Shown here: piece by piece, positions 1 to 8,740 of the stretch
Position numbering within the stretch: the stretch's first letter is position 1
Layout: the number at the start of each line of letters is the position of its first letter
NCBI GenBank assembly: GCA_027604665.1
Contig: JADGIZ010000385.1
Location: 1 to 14,631, forward strand
Length of the DNA stretch: 14,631 nt
DNA from: Polyrhizophydium stewartii
Lineage: Eukaryota; Chytridiomycota; Chytridiomycetes; Rhizophydiales
Direction: 5' to 3'
Translations under genes and position numbers: made by a program
Notes under the pieces: generated by a model
Seen by the model: the letters and a program-made list of their open reading frames with translations, nothing else
Told to the model about the DNA's origin: nothing
Database searches by the model: none

Positions 1-22
1 CCTTGCGCACCAGACATTTTCT

Positions 23-1183
23 TCAAAAGAGGTAAAGTTTCATTAAATGCGCGGCGGCGCCTTTCATATCATGACGAAAGAAGACGACAGGATTGGCCAC
101 CGTGGAAGCACTGGCCACAAGGGTGCAGAAAGCGTCGACCTGCCAGGAAACGGTGTCGCCGGTGATCATCTCGTAAAGAACAACGACGAGTGTTGGGACC
201 CACGCAGACGAGAACGCCATTGAGATCGCGAAGCCGCGTGTAGCGACGTTGCGCAGGGCCTCCTTCAGTACGCCGTGCGAGCCCCTGCCGCCGCCGCTGT
301 TACTGCCGCTGGTGTTTTGGCCAGACGCACCGCGCAAGTTAGTCGGCGGCAACGACGGCCCGCCAGGCTTTGTTTGGACGCTCGAAGACTCTATCGCCGG
401 CGCTGTGGGAGGATAGACCGCCAGCTTTAAAGCGTTTGTTGAAGCCGCGGGGCTGGCTCAAGATTCTGGCCCAATCTGGCTTTGCGTGGGCGGCGGCAAC
501 GACTGCTTGGAGCGCGACGGCGAGAGCTCAAAATGGTCGACTGTGGTGTGCGCAGACATGGTGTCGCCGACGGCGGCGTTCACGATCGCCTCGACAGCGC
601 GCACCTTTGCGAAGACGCGCGAGTATACCAAGCCGACCACGATGGGGAGGCCTGTCATGAGGACAGACAGATACATAGTGACTGTGCGCATCAGCGGCTC
701 GGTCGAGGTGTAGTCAAAGTGGCAGTGGATGTGCGCCGGCCGCTCGACAAAGGCCGAATGCGCCGCAAGGAGCACTGATGACGTTGTCAGGGATAAGGCC
801 CAGATGATGCTGAGTGAAAGCGCAACGCTCGCGTACGAGATGCTGGCGCGCTCGCGGATAATGACGGAGTAGTGGTTGTATGTGATGAATCCGATCGTGA
901 GGACGCTGGACGAGCCGGTCGCCTGCAGTATATAGCCAATGCACTGGCAAGCCGCCCAGTCGGCGACGACGGACCGGCCCGTTGCGAGCGAGCCGATTGC
1001 GGTCACGAGGACGGCGCCGGCGAAGATAAGGTCGCTGAGGGCGAGGTTGACGTTGAATAAGTACTCTGCGGAGCGGATGATGCGCGACCGCAGCACCAAG
1101 GCGACCGTCAAGGTGTTTGAGATGAGGGCGACGGCGGCCATTGCCGCGAACACGGCGAGGAAGCCGCTGTTTGCCTGTGACAT
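23..1183 (-). CDS. Class A (rhodopsin-like) G-protein-coupled receptor, interrupted by one in-frame TGA
   Basis: Predicted plasma-membrane receptor that would couple an external ligand to heterotrimeric G proteins. The first ATG is at 1183, followed by a very short outer N-terminus. Seen in the sequence: TM1 with N23; TM2 with NLALSDL (D51); W76 and C79 before TM3, with C154 in the second outer loop as the likely disulfide partner; NHY (103-105) in place of DRY; W128 in TM4; P180 and Y187 in TM5. The frame meets TGA at 458-460 after codon 241. It then stays open in the same frame through TM6 (SAWVP, equivalent to CWxP) and TM7 (NPVVF, equivalent to NPxxY) to a stop at 23-25, leaving a short tail. 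The full frame would be 386 codons. The TGA lies in the third cytoplasmic loop and is either inside an unrecognised intron or a real nonsense codon. TM7 lacks the retinal-binding lysine, so this is not an opsin. The ligand is unknown. Confidence 0.75.
458..460 (-). other. In-frame TGA in the third cytoplasmic loop of the class A receptor
   Basis: A single TGA separates an open frame carrying TM1-TM5 from the same frame carrying TM6-TM7. A CTAAC branch-like motif near 337-341 on the minus strand is followed by its first AG at 309-310. An intron from a GT at 503, 518 or 557 to 309 would keep the frame. Those donors (GTCGTT, GTCGCG, GTCTGC) are weaker than the GTGAGN/GTGCGN sites used by the other genes here, so the intron is possible but not shown. 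Confidence 0.6.
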
Positions 1184-1651
1184 TTGCGGCCGGCCGAGGC
1201 AAGTGGGTGGCGGATGCGCGAGGGGCAAGTACGAGGCTGCGCGGCGGACGGCGGGCGGCAAGTGGCGGGCGACTCGTGCAGACGCCTTGAGCTCAGTCCA
1301 GCAGGGGGAGGGAGGTGCTCACCGGAGAAGAGAAGCTGAAATTCCGAGCCTCTTGCCCATGACAAGCGGGCTCGCAGAGCTGTCGCCCAAGTGCCCCGGC
1401 CGCGTCTGCGCACCCCCCCCCCTACCCGCCTCGCCTCCACAAAAGCCTGCGTCCGCCGTCCACCGCCAGCATCCACCGCCAGACCCCCCACCGCCAACCC
1501 GCCAGACCTCTCCTCGTTAACGGCCCGCCCTGGTGCCCGCCGCCGTGTGCCCGCCGGAGATGGATGTTCCGCTTCGGGCACAGTCGTGTGGCGCAACCTC
1601 GATCCAATGCTCAGCCGAACCGGACCGGCCGCTCGTGTGTCGGCACTTCAT
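1184..1651. other. Intergenic interval between the class A receptor and SF3B2
   Basis: This 468-nt stretch lies upstream of the receptor and downstream of the SF3B2 stop, so it should hold the receptor promoter and the SF3B2 3' end. It contains a run of ten C (1413-1422) and a pyrimidine-rich, low-complexity CCGCC/CCACC tract to about 1510. Long frames through it on both strands are proline/arginine-rich with no recognisable domain. No other gene is visible. Confidence 0.5.
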
Positions 1652-4166
1652 TCAGAACTTGAACTTGTCACGCTTATCGGATTCGTCCCGCTTCTGCCGC
1701 TTCTTGGCCTGCCGCTGCGCGTGCTCGGCGACCATGTCCGACATGTCCTCGCGCACCCCGGCCGTCTCGGCGCGCACCGCGCTGACCTGCTCGTCAAAGC
1801 GCCGCTGGATCGCGCCGCCGTCCAGGCCGGCCGCCAAATCTTCGGGGTTCAGCGCAACGTCGACCCCCGAAGACACAATGCCGAGCTTGCGCTTGGCCGC
1901 CGCCGCCTTGGCCGCCGCGCTCTCGCTTCCCGCGCTACCAACTGCGCCTCCGCCGCCGCCCGAGCTCGCCGCGCTCATGTCGTACACGTGCTGGCTGCCC
2001 ATAAAGCCTCGGATCGCAGAGCTCTTTTGGTCAATGACCGTGTACAGCGGCCGAGCCGCCGCCGCCGCTTCGCCGGCCGGGCGCTTGCGCAGCTCGATAA
2101 AGTCGGGCGTCTCGAGGCCGCCTGCGACGCTGGGCGTCGTGAGGCCGTCGGCGATTGGCGCACCGGTCGCACCGGCCGCCGCCACTTCTTTCTCGTCGTC
2201 CTGGCCATCGTCGTCCTCGTCCTGCTCGTCCTCCTCCTCCACTTCTTCCTCTTCGGGCTCAGACTCGAGCTCGCCCCATCGGGTCCGGTCAATCTGCTCG
2301 GCAAGGTTCTGTCCAACGGGTGTGTTAGCCATCACAGGGTCTCGGTGCACGAAATATGGAGCCTCTCGTGGAGCAATCGCCCGCACGAACCTCCTTGGCC
2401 TTGTTCTCGGCGTAGACGCCAAAGACGTCGCCATAGAGCGGCCGGTTAAACTCGTCGACGGGCGGCTTGCCCCAGCCGCCGGGATGGAAGCCCCACTGTG
2501 CGCCGGCCGGAATCGGGGCATTGAGGCCCGGGATCTTGAGCTGCGGATAGCTGGGCGGCGGGCCATGTCGCTGCATGCTGATCAACCACGGCGGCGGTGC
2601 GAGCGGCGGCATGTTGAGCGCAATGCGGAGCTCCTCGGACAGCACGCCCGGGCGAAAGTTCTTGGCAATGGGCTCGTGCTCCTTGCCCTCAAAGTACCTG
2701 GCGTTGCGCGCGTCAGCAGCCAAGCCCATCGCGCCGCGTGTTTCTCGGTGCACCCTCGGCCTCACAGCTCGCCAAAGATGGTCATTCTCGGCTTGGTCTG
2801 CCAGCGGAAAAAGGCGTCGTGCAGCTTTTGATAGTCGATTTCGATCTTGCCCATCTTGGGCTGCACACGCTCGCGCGTCTTGGTCTTGAGCTTGGCCGCG
2901 TCCTCCTTTTCCTTGACAGCATCGCGCATCTCGCTGATGCCCGTCTGCCGGATAAAGTCTGCAATCAAGAATCTTTGTCAGGTGGGCCGCTTAACTGCGG
3001 CACACGTTGCGACAAGCCTCACCGGGCAGCTGGAATGGCGGCTTTTCCGTGCCGCGTTTGTTCTGGAGATACTTGCGCTTGAGCGACCAGTGCATAGGTA
3101 CGGGCACAGTGTTGCGGTACGACTTGAGATGCACCAACAGCTTTGGGTCCGCCGACGACACATCCACCCACTATGCTCGATCGGCGTCAGCATGTTGCCG
3201 AGAAAACCAAAAATCAGACGAATGCCAGCACACCTCGACGACCTCGGGCTTGCGCACGAGCTGCTTCAGCTCTGCAACCGACAGTCGTGTAGCTAGGCGT
3301 CTCTTTTTCTTGGAAAGAGGCTTGCCGTCCTTTTGAACGTCACCGTCGGCCTCATCCTGTGAGTCCTTGTCCGAGTTGTCGAGGTCCATGTCGTCCGGAT
3401 CCGAACCTTCCTTGGCCTGATCCTCTCCGCCCTCTTCTGGGGCGGGTGGTGCAAACTTGGCAAAGATCTCTGCATATGCCTCGAATGCTGGGTCCTGGAT
3501 CTCGTCCGCGAGCGTCTCTGGGACGTAGTCGATGGTGGCCTCGATCTGGGTTGTCGAAAGGTCAAGCGGAGCGGCGAACGCACAGGAAGGGGCCAGCTCA
3601 GGCGGTCAGCGGCGTGGCGTGCAAGTAGAGCAGGTTGAAAGGTCCATTACGCATGCGTGACCGCGTGAGCTCACCTCTCCGTCGGCGTCGGCGTCGGCGT
3701 CGGCACCGTTGCCGTCTCCGTTGGAGTTGGCCGCAAGCGCAGCGGCGACCCGCGCTGCCGTGCGCTTCTTCTTGCGGCGCTTCTTCTTCTTGTCGCCGTC
3801 GGCCGGTGCAACCTTGGCCACGCTGCCGTTGGCACGTCCGGCTGCGGCGCCTGCGACCGCGTCTGCCGTCCGCGCAGTGCCGTGGGCGTCGCCGCCGGCC
3901 TCTGAGTCGTCGTTGTGATCTTGCGCCGCGGCTGCCGCAGAGTGGTCCTGCTGCGTGCCGGCCGTAGCCGATGCCGCGCCTGCCAGCCGGATGTGTCGGA
4001 TGATGCGGTCGACGAGCGCGGACGGCGGGCCCAGGCTGTCGAGGCCCAGCCCGGCCGCGGTGCGCCGCAGCTCGGCCTCGCCCATCTTGCGGACCTCGCG
4101 CGCGGTCGTCATTGAGGTTGCGGGCCAAGCGCGGAAAGAGCCGGCGGCCGGGGGGTTGATCGCCAT
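1652..4166 (-). CDS. SF3B2: Splicing factor 3B subunit 2 (SF3B2 / SAP145 / Cus1)
   Basis: Component of the U2 snRNP SF3b complex that helps hold U2 at the branch site; nuclear. Model exons: 4166-3675, 3545-3234, 3170-3023, 2958-2766, 2697-2391, 2308-1652. All phases agree, giving 702 residues. Residues about 24-62 form an N-terminal SAP-like domain, followed by an Ala/Asp-rich linker and a Lys/Arg cluster (KKKKRRKKKR). The DUF382 region starts at VAELKQLVRKPEVVE (254-268) and continues through HWSLKRKYLQNKRG and KIEIDYQKLHDAFF. The PSP domain follows (PPPWLISMQRHGPPPSYP, GGWGKPPVDE, PLYGDVFG), then an acidic stretch, LETPDFIELRK and the C-terminal SDMVAEHAQRQAKKR. These blocks match the animal and yeast proteins in order. 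The ATG at 4166 is the first in frame; 4112 is an alternative that still precedes the SAP-like domain. Identity is secure. Confidence 0.95.
3681..3706. repeat. GTCGGC hexanucleotide repeat inside SF3B2 exon 1
   Basis: About four tandem copies of GTCGGC on the plus strand encode an alternating Ala-Asp run just before the first SF3B2 splice donor at 3674. It is a simple coding microsatellite in the variable N-terminal linker and is likely to vary in length without affecting the conserved domains. Confidence 0.7.
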
Positions 4167-4340
4167 GCGTCCTAGCCGCGCCTCCGGCCCGGGTGGGTCC
4201 CCTCTGCACGCCAAGACCGAGCCGGCTCGCTGCGCCCACCCCCTTGCGCCGGCGGTGACCTGCCCTGCCCTGCCCTGCCTCCGCGGCCTCTGTCCGGCCC
4301 ACCTCGCGACGAAACGCCGTGCCGCAACTCACCTCGCAAT
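4167..4340. promoter_or_regulatory. Shared divergent promoter interval (SF3B2 / ankyrin gene)
   Basis: Only 174 nt separate the start codons of SF3B2 (minus) and the ankyrin protein (plus), so the two promoters and 5' UTRs must overlap or adjoin. The interval contains a GCCCT pentanucleotide repeated about four times (around 4258-4278). No TATA-like box was seen. That it acts as a promoter is inferred from layout alone. Confidence 0.5.
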
Positions 4341-5486
4341 ATGGCAGCAGACCCCGTCGATGTCTCTGACGGCGGCGACAGCCACTGGGACCGCATGCCG
4401 TCCGAGATCCAGCGCCGCATCGTCGACTCGGCCGGCCTGCTGACGCAGCTCGCGTGCGGCAACATCAGCGCCGTCAGCGAACTGAGCCTGGCGGACAAGA
4501 AGCAGCTTTGGCTCGAGGCGTTCGAGGCCGACTGGCCGGGCGACCTCGGCCGCCTGCCGACCGAGTGCCTGCGCAGCCTGCGCCCCGAAGTGTACTCGGC
4601 CATCTGCTCGCGCGAGATGCTCGACCGCGTGCGTGCGCAGGGCGGCCACGACGAGCAGCTGCTCACGCACGTTGCCGTCGAGAGACGCTGGCTCGACCGC
4701 CTGGGCATCGACGATGAGGCGCCAGCCACGGCAACCAAAGGCGCCTCCGCCCCTGCCGACGGCGCTGCCCCGGCCGACGGCGCGGCCCCGGCCACCGACG
4801 CCGCCGCCGCCGCCGACACTGTGCCCGCGGACGCCGCCCCTGCCGACGGCACCGCTGCCGAGGACGCCGCCGCCAAGCGCCGCACCAAGGCAGAGCGGCT
4901 CTGCCTCCTCGCCGCATCCAAGGGCGCGGTCTGGCTGCTGCACGAGCTCATCGAGGTCCGCAGTCTCGTGCAGCCCGACTCCGCGTACCTGCTCGAGGGC
5001 GTCTATGGCGGCCAGATCAACGTCGTCAGGTACCTGTCGCCCATGCTGCCGACCGGCGCCTGCTCGCCGGCCGTGCTCGACTGGGCTGCCAGCCGTGGCT
5101 TCTCGGACATTGTGCGCTATCTCAGCGAGAACCGCGCCGAGGGCTGCACCCCGCACGCCATGGACGCTGCCGCCGAGGCCGGCTTCTTTGAAATCGTCCA
5201 GTACCTGCACGAGCGCCGCACCGAGGGCTGCACCAAGGCCGCCATGGACCGCGCCGCCGAGAACGGCCATCTCGAAATCATTGTGTACCTCCACACGCAC
5301 CGCACCGAGGGATGCACCACAAAGGCCATGGACTGGGCTGCCCTCAACGGTCATCTCGACTGCGTTGCGTACCTGCAGGCCAACCGTACCGAGGGCTGCT
5401 CGGACAACGCCATCCCCTGGGCCGAGTCCAACGGCCACGTCGAGATCGCCAACTTTCTCCGCGAAAAGTACCCGCCCGCCATTTGA
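4341..5486 (+). CDS. F-box-like plus ankyrin-like repeat protein with 28-residue repeats
   Basis: A 381-residue single-exon frame beginning at the first ATG. Residues about 16-100 form a helical region starting WDRMPSEIQRRIVDSAG, which resembles an F-box, followed by LWLEAFEADWPGDL. A low-complexity Ala/Pro/Asp linker runs from about 128 to 178. From about 185 the chain is ankyrin-like. Four copies of a motif beginning R(T/A)EGC start at residues 265, 293, 321 and 349, an exact period of 28 residues, each containing variants of AMDWAAxNGHLExVxYL. The period is shorter than the usual 33, suggesting reduced loops. By analogy with F-box/ankyrin proteins it could recruit substrates to an SCF ubiquitin ligase, but the F-box match is weak. 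It shares its N-terminal domain with the gene at 12636. Confidence 0.85.
   Translation: MAADPVDVSDGGDSHWDRMPSEIQRRIVDSAGLLTQLACGNISAVSELSLADKKQLWLEAFEADWPGDLGRLPTECLRSLRPEVYSAICSREMLDRVRAQGGHDEQLLTHVAVERRWLDRLGIDDEAPATATKGASAPADGAAPADGAAPATDAAAAADTVPADAAPADGTAAEDAAAKRRTKAERLCLLAASKGAVWLLHELIEVRSLVQPDSAYLLEGVYGGQINVVRYLSPMLPTGACSPAVLDWAASRGFSDIVRYLSENRAEGCTPHAMDAAAEAGFFEIVQYLHERRTEGCTKAAMDRAAENGHLEIIVYLHTHRTEGCTTKAMDWAALNGHLDCVAYLQANRTEGCSDNAIPWAESNGHVEIANFLREKYPPAI
5133..5468 (+). repeat. 84-bp coding repeat array (four 28-codon ankyrin-like units)
   Basis: Four consecutive 84-nt units, each opening with codons for R(T/A)EGC and carrying a conserved cysteine, make up the C-terminal part of the ankyrin-like protein. 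The middle units are most alike at the DNA level; the last has diverged (AIPWAESNGHVEIANFL). Confidence 0.8.
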
Positions 5487-5908
5487 ACAGACCCGAGTCA
5501 TTTCTTGTTGCTCTGCGCTCTCAACAGGCTGCGCTTGACCTTATCCGCCTTGTCGGCAGGCTGCCCACCGCCACTTTCTCCGTTCGGAGCTCATGCGGAA
5601 TACACTTGTCCATGCAGCCAGAGTCTGTTGATTGCCGCGATGAAGAAGCCAAGAGCGAGTGGGGCGAGATGGATATGGACGGGCGGGTGCGTTTTTCAAC
5701 AATCTAGGGGGACATGCAGAGCTCGAGGCCCCGGAGCCAAGTAGCTTGTGTATGTGCAAGCTCAGGTTTCCCCCCCCCCCAATGGGATCGGAGACATCAA
5801 TGTTGCAGGAGCTGGACTAAACCCCAATGGCAGCAGCAACGAGTTGCGTGGAGAAAGCTGCGTGCGGCATTGTGCGCGTCGGCCGCACAACAGGCTTGCC
5901 ACGGCAAG
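5487..5908. other. Intergenic interval with an 11-nt poly-C run
   Basis: These 422 nt lie between the ankyrin protein stop and the start of the secreted protein. The stretch is less GC-rich than the genes around it and includes a run of eleven C (5770-5780), a likely spot for length errors or polymorphism. It should hold the ankyrin gene 3' UTR and the promoter of the secreted-protein gene. No convincing coding region was seen. Confidence 0.5.
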
Positions 5909-6376
5909 ATGCACAGCACCGCGGCTCTCGCTGTCCTCGCTGTCGCCGCTGCGATCTCGAGCACGCCTGGCGTGCTCGTCCAGGCCGAAGCTGTGCCCGA
6001 GATCACCGTCACGAGCGAGGGCACGCACATCCGGCCGCGCAAGTGGCGAAAGCTGGCGCTCACCAGCACGCCCTCGTCCGCCGACCGCTCCAACAAGCGC
6101 CGCCTGCGCTGCGCCGCGACTGTTAGCGACTCGTTTCTACAGCAGATGAGTCTGAGCAGCGCTCAAGTAGCCGAGATCCGCAAGTTCGAGAGCCGTAACT
6201 GCGAATTGATCAGCTTCATCAACGAATACTACGCCTCGCAGACATCGCCTGCGGCTCTTACATTCTCAGAGAAACAGGAATTCCACGCCGTCTCGGACGA
6301 AGAAATGGACTACTACAGCAAGCTTTACAGCGGCATGATCGCCTCGTACAACGCCTACAAAGGCGCCGGGCTCTGA
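5909..6376 (+). CDS. Small predicted secreted protein, function unknown
   Basis: A 155-residue single-exon protein. The frame is open upstream to 5714, but that part is low-complexity and unlike a protein. The ATG at 5909 places a typical signal peptide at the very start: a hydrophobic core ALAVLAVAAAI at residues 5-15 and a likely cleavage site around residue 26. The mature part is basic near its start, then predicted helical (QQMSLSSAQVAEIRKFESRN), and ends in an acidic, tyrosine-rich segment (EEMDYYSKLYSGMIASYNAY). Two cysteines remain after cleavage. I recognise no family. It could be an extracellular or vacuolar protein or a host-contact effector, but nothing here shows which. Its stop is only 58 nt before the next gene's start. 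Confidence 0.65.
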   Translation: MHSTAALAVLAVAAAISSTPGVLVQAEAVPEITVTSEGTHIRPRKWRKLALTSTPSSADRSNKRRLRCAATVSDSFLQQMSLSSAQVAEIRKFESRNCELISFINEYYASQTSPAALTFSEKQEFHAVSDEEMDYYSKLYSGMIASYNAYKGAGL

Positions 6377-6434
6377 CACGGGCACCGCGCCGGGCCAAGG
6401 ACGCCGCGCAGAACACGTTCCCTTGATTGAATGA

Positions 6435-7902
6435 ATGAATCGCATCTTTCTTCCGAAATTTCGCATGTCCTCGGAGCTGCTGACGGTGCGCCTCGCCGAA
6501 TGCTGCCCGCCGCCGCAGCGGCGTCGGCTGGCCCCGTCGCCTGCGACACTCGCTGTGTGCTGACCCCCGATGCTGCGCCCAGGCCGCCTTCTGCGGCGGC
6601 CTCGGCGGCGCCGTCGCCGACGCGGGCATGCACGGGTGCGCCTCGGCGCATCGGCTGACCTGCTCCGGTCGCCTTGGCTGACCACCTCGTTCCCGCCGCT
6701 CGGGTCGGCCGGCCGCCGCCGCCTGCCCACCGGCGCGCCTTGCAATGCGCATGCAGCATGGACACCGTCAAGACCCGCCTACAGGGCCAGCTGACGGCCC
6801 GCTCCGAAAAGTATCAAGGTGCGCCGAAGCCGCATTCGCTGCCGTGGTGACAGCCTTCGCGGCCAAGGCCCCACGGATCCTTGGCTGCTCGGCTGCTCGG
6901 CTGCTCGGCTGCTCGGCTGCTCGGCTGCTCACGATGCTCGCCATGTGCGCTCGCAGGAATGACACAGGCCTTCCGCACGATCCTGCGGGAGGAGGGCGTA
7001 CGAGGCCTCTACGGCGGCTTCGTCGCGGCGGCCACCGGCTCGCTGCTCTCGCACGCCGCCTACTTTGCCTCCTACGAAATCCTCAAAGCCGAGCTCATCA
7101 ACAGCGGCCTCAACCCAGGTGCAAGCTACTTTCTCGCCGGAGGCGCTGGAGACATCGTTGCAAGCGTGCTTTACGTTCCCTCGGAAGTCCTCAAGACCCG
7201 CCTTCAGCTCCAGGGCCACTTCAACAACCCATACAGCCTCTCCGCACACAATTACCGCGGCACATTTGATGCCCTTTCAACAGTGAGATGGCTCGAGCCG
7301 GCCCCACGAGGTGCCTGCACCGCCGCTGACGGCCCATTCCACAGACCCTGCAAAAGCGCGGCATCCGTGGCCTGTATCACGGCTGGGGTGCGACGCTTTT
7401 GCGAGACGTGCCCTTCACCGCCATCCAGTTTACACTCTACGAGACGCTCAAGGCTTCTATTGTCAAGCACCGGCTTAATGGCGACGCATCAAACCTCACA
7501 GCGCAGCACGACATGTTCGCCGGCGGTGTCGCGGGCGTCGTTGCAGGCGCAGTGACGACCCCAATGGATGTCATCAAGACCTATTTGCAAACCCAACGTC
7601 GCCAAGCACCGCGGGCATCCTTCCTCGAAGCGCTTACCCCGATAGAGCCTGCCCCCGCAGATCACGCGACTTCGGCGCCGTCCAGAGTCAGTCGGCCTCT
7701 TGCTGCCACCCCGCAAACATCTGCCGCGACACAGGCGCCAACCTACAACAGCGTGTTGGCGGCTGCACGCGGCATTTACGCCCGCTCGGGCGTGTCCGGC
7801 CTGTTCAGTGGCGTTGGGCCGCGCATGTTGTGGACCGGCATGCAGAGCACCCTGATGTTTGTGCTTTACGAGATGCTCCTCGATGCGAGTCGGAAACAAT
7901 AG
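6435..7902 (+). CDS. MME1: Mitochondrial carrier (SLC25), yeast Mme1/Ymr166c type
   Basis: Six-helix carrier of the mitochondrial inner membrane. Its closest recognised relative, yeast Mme1, is reported as a mitochondrial Mg2+ exporter. Model exons: 6435-6485, 6583-6635, 6757-6818, 6957-7282, 7345-7902. Phases agree and give 349 residues. The three signature repeats are seen as GMDTVKTRLQG (Pro replaced by Gly), PSEVLKTRLQLQG and PMDVIKTYLQTQ. The block VPSEVLKTRLQLQGHFNNP and the end GLFSGVGPRMLWTGMQS correspond closely to Mme1. An insert of about 55 residues rich in Ala, Pro and Thr sits in the third matrix loop. The first exon is the least certain part: it rests on phase and a GTGCGC donor, and translation could also start at the internal ATG at 6465. 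Substrate is inferred from family only. Confidence 0.9.
6883..6930 (+). repeat. Six tandem copies of the octamer GGCTGCTC in a carrier intron
   Basis: Six perfect head-to-tail copies of GGCTGCTC occupy 48 nt within the third intron (6819-6956) of the carrier gene, ending 26 nt before the acceptor AG. The run makes this the longest of the gene's introns (138 nt). It is a simple minisatellite likely to vary in copy number. Confidence 0.9.
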
Positions 7903-8199
7903 ATCTGCTTCACACACCTCCGGACTTGGGCGAGTGGGAACATGTGCTCTGGTGCTTCGCCAAACTCATCCAACAACTACGTCGGCGGCATCCTCTTGCG
8001 TTGCGCAGCCAAGCATCGCTGCTCGGCGTATGCACCGCATGTGATATTGAAGGCATGTGCGACCAGTTGGCGGCTTAATTGTGACGCCTGCTCCCGACAT
8101 GGCATCTCACGGAGCCTGCCTCGCTCTGGTCACAACTCCTCTCCTCTCACTCGTGCTCCGAAGCAATGCGACGCCCGGCTGCTTTGCACGTCAGAAAGC
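7903..8199. other. Convergent 3' ends of the carrier and class C receptor genes
   Basis: These 297 nt separate two stop codons on opposite strands and should contain both 3' UTRs and polyadenylation sites. I see no further gene, no canonical AATAAA and no strong hairpin in it. Confidence 0.5.
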
Positions 8200-8740
8200 T
8201 CATTTGCGCTTGCCAGAGCGCAGCTCCTCGATCAGCTGGCCCTGTGGCGGAAGCTCGATCGGGATGCCGCTGGGCGAGTGCCCCTGGCTATGGCCAATGG
8301 CGCGCTGGCGGAGCGTCGCGCGGCCAACTGCGTCAATCCAGGCTCGCATCTGAGCGCCGCCGCCGGCCAGTCAAGTCGCAGCGTCAGCAGCGTGTGCGTG
8401 TGGTTCGAGAAAGCGCAGGCGTATCGTCTCACCTTGGATGTACTCGAGAACTGCATGGTGACGCGCACGTCTCCCACTTCCAGGACGCACATCGGCAAGT
8501 CGAGCTTCGAGATGTTGTCGCGATGATACACATTCTTGAGCGAGCGGAGCGGCAGGTACTTGGGAATCTGCTTCCGTCCATCAACAAGCACAATCGGTGG
8601 TCGGAATCAGGCAAGCGGCTCGCACCTCGCTGTCAGACTTTGCCATGAGCTTGACCATGAATACGGGTTCGGGAAACAGAACAACCATGATGCGGCGCCA
8701 CTGCGGGAAAATGCCGCCTTGCAAGAATGCAGGCTGCAGC
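8200..8740 (-). other. PH-like domain at the end of the class C receptor
   Basis: Encoded by three exon pieces, ending 8626, 8567-8433 and 8349-8200, with introns of 58 and 83 nt in phase 0. Strand order fits a PH fold: a first strand with GGIFPQWRRIMVVLF, a Lys/Met-rich second strand, PLRSLKNVY, LDLPMCVLEVG, VRVTMQFSS, and a final helix MRAWIDAVGRATLRQRA bearing the near-invariant Trp. PH domains commonly bind phosphoinositides or proteins at the membrane. No basic phosphoinositide pocket could be verified by eye. Confidence 0.65.

Noticed and set aside
458..460. TGA read as selenocysteine in the class A receptor
   Set aside because: It lies in a low-complexity cytoplasmic loop, not at a redox site, and no SECIS-like hairpin was recognised downstream.
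23..1183. Class A receptor as a retinal opsin
   Set aside because: The TM7 position that carries the retinal Schiff-base lysine is Ser/Ala here.
4329..5501. 390-codon open frame on the minus strand opposite the first ankyrin gene
   Set aside because: It mirrors the ankyrin gene codon for codon and gives a repetitive Gly/Val/Ala/Arg chain. In GC-rich coding DNA antisense frames stay open by composition, and the plus-strand product has real repeats.
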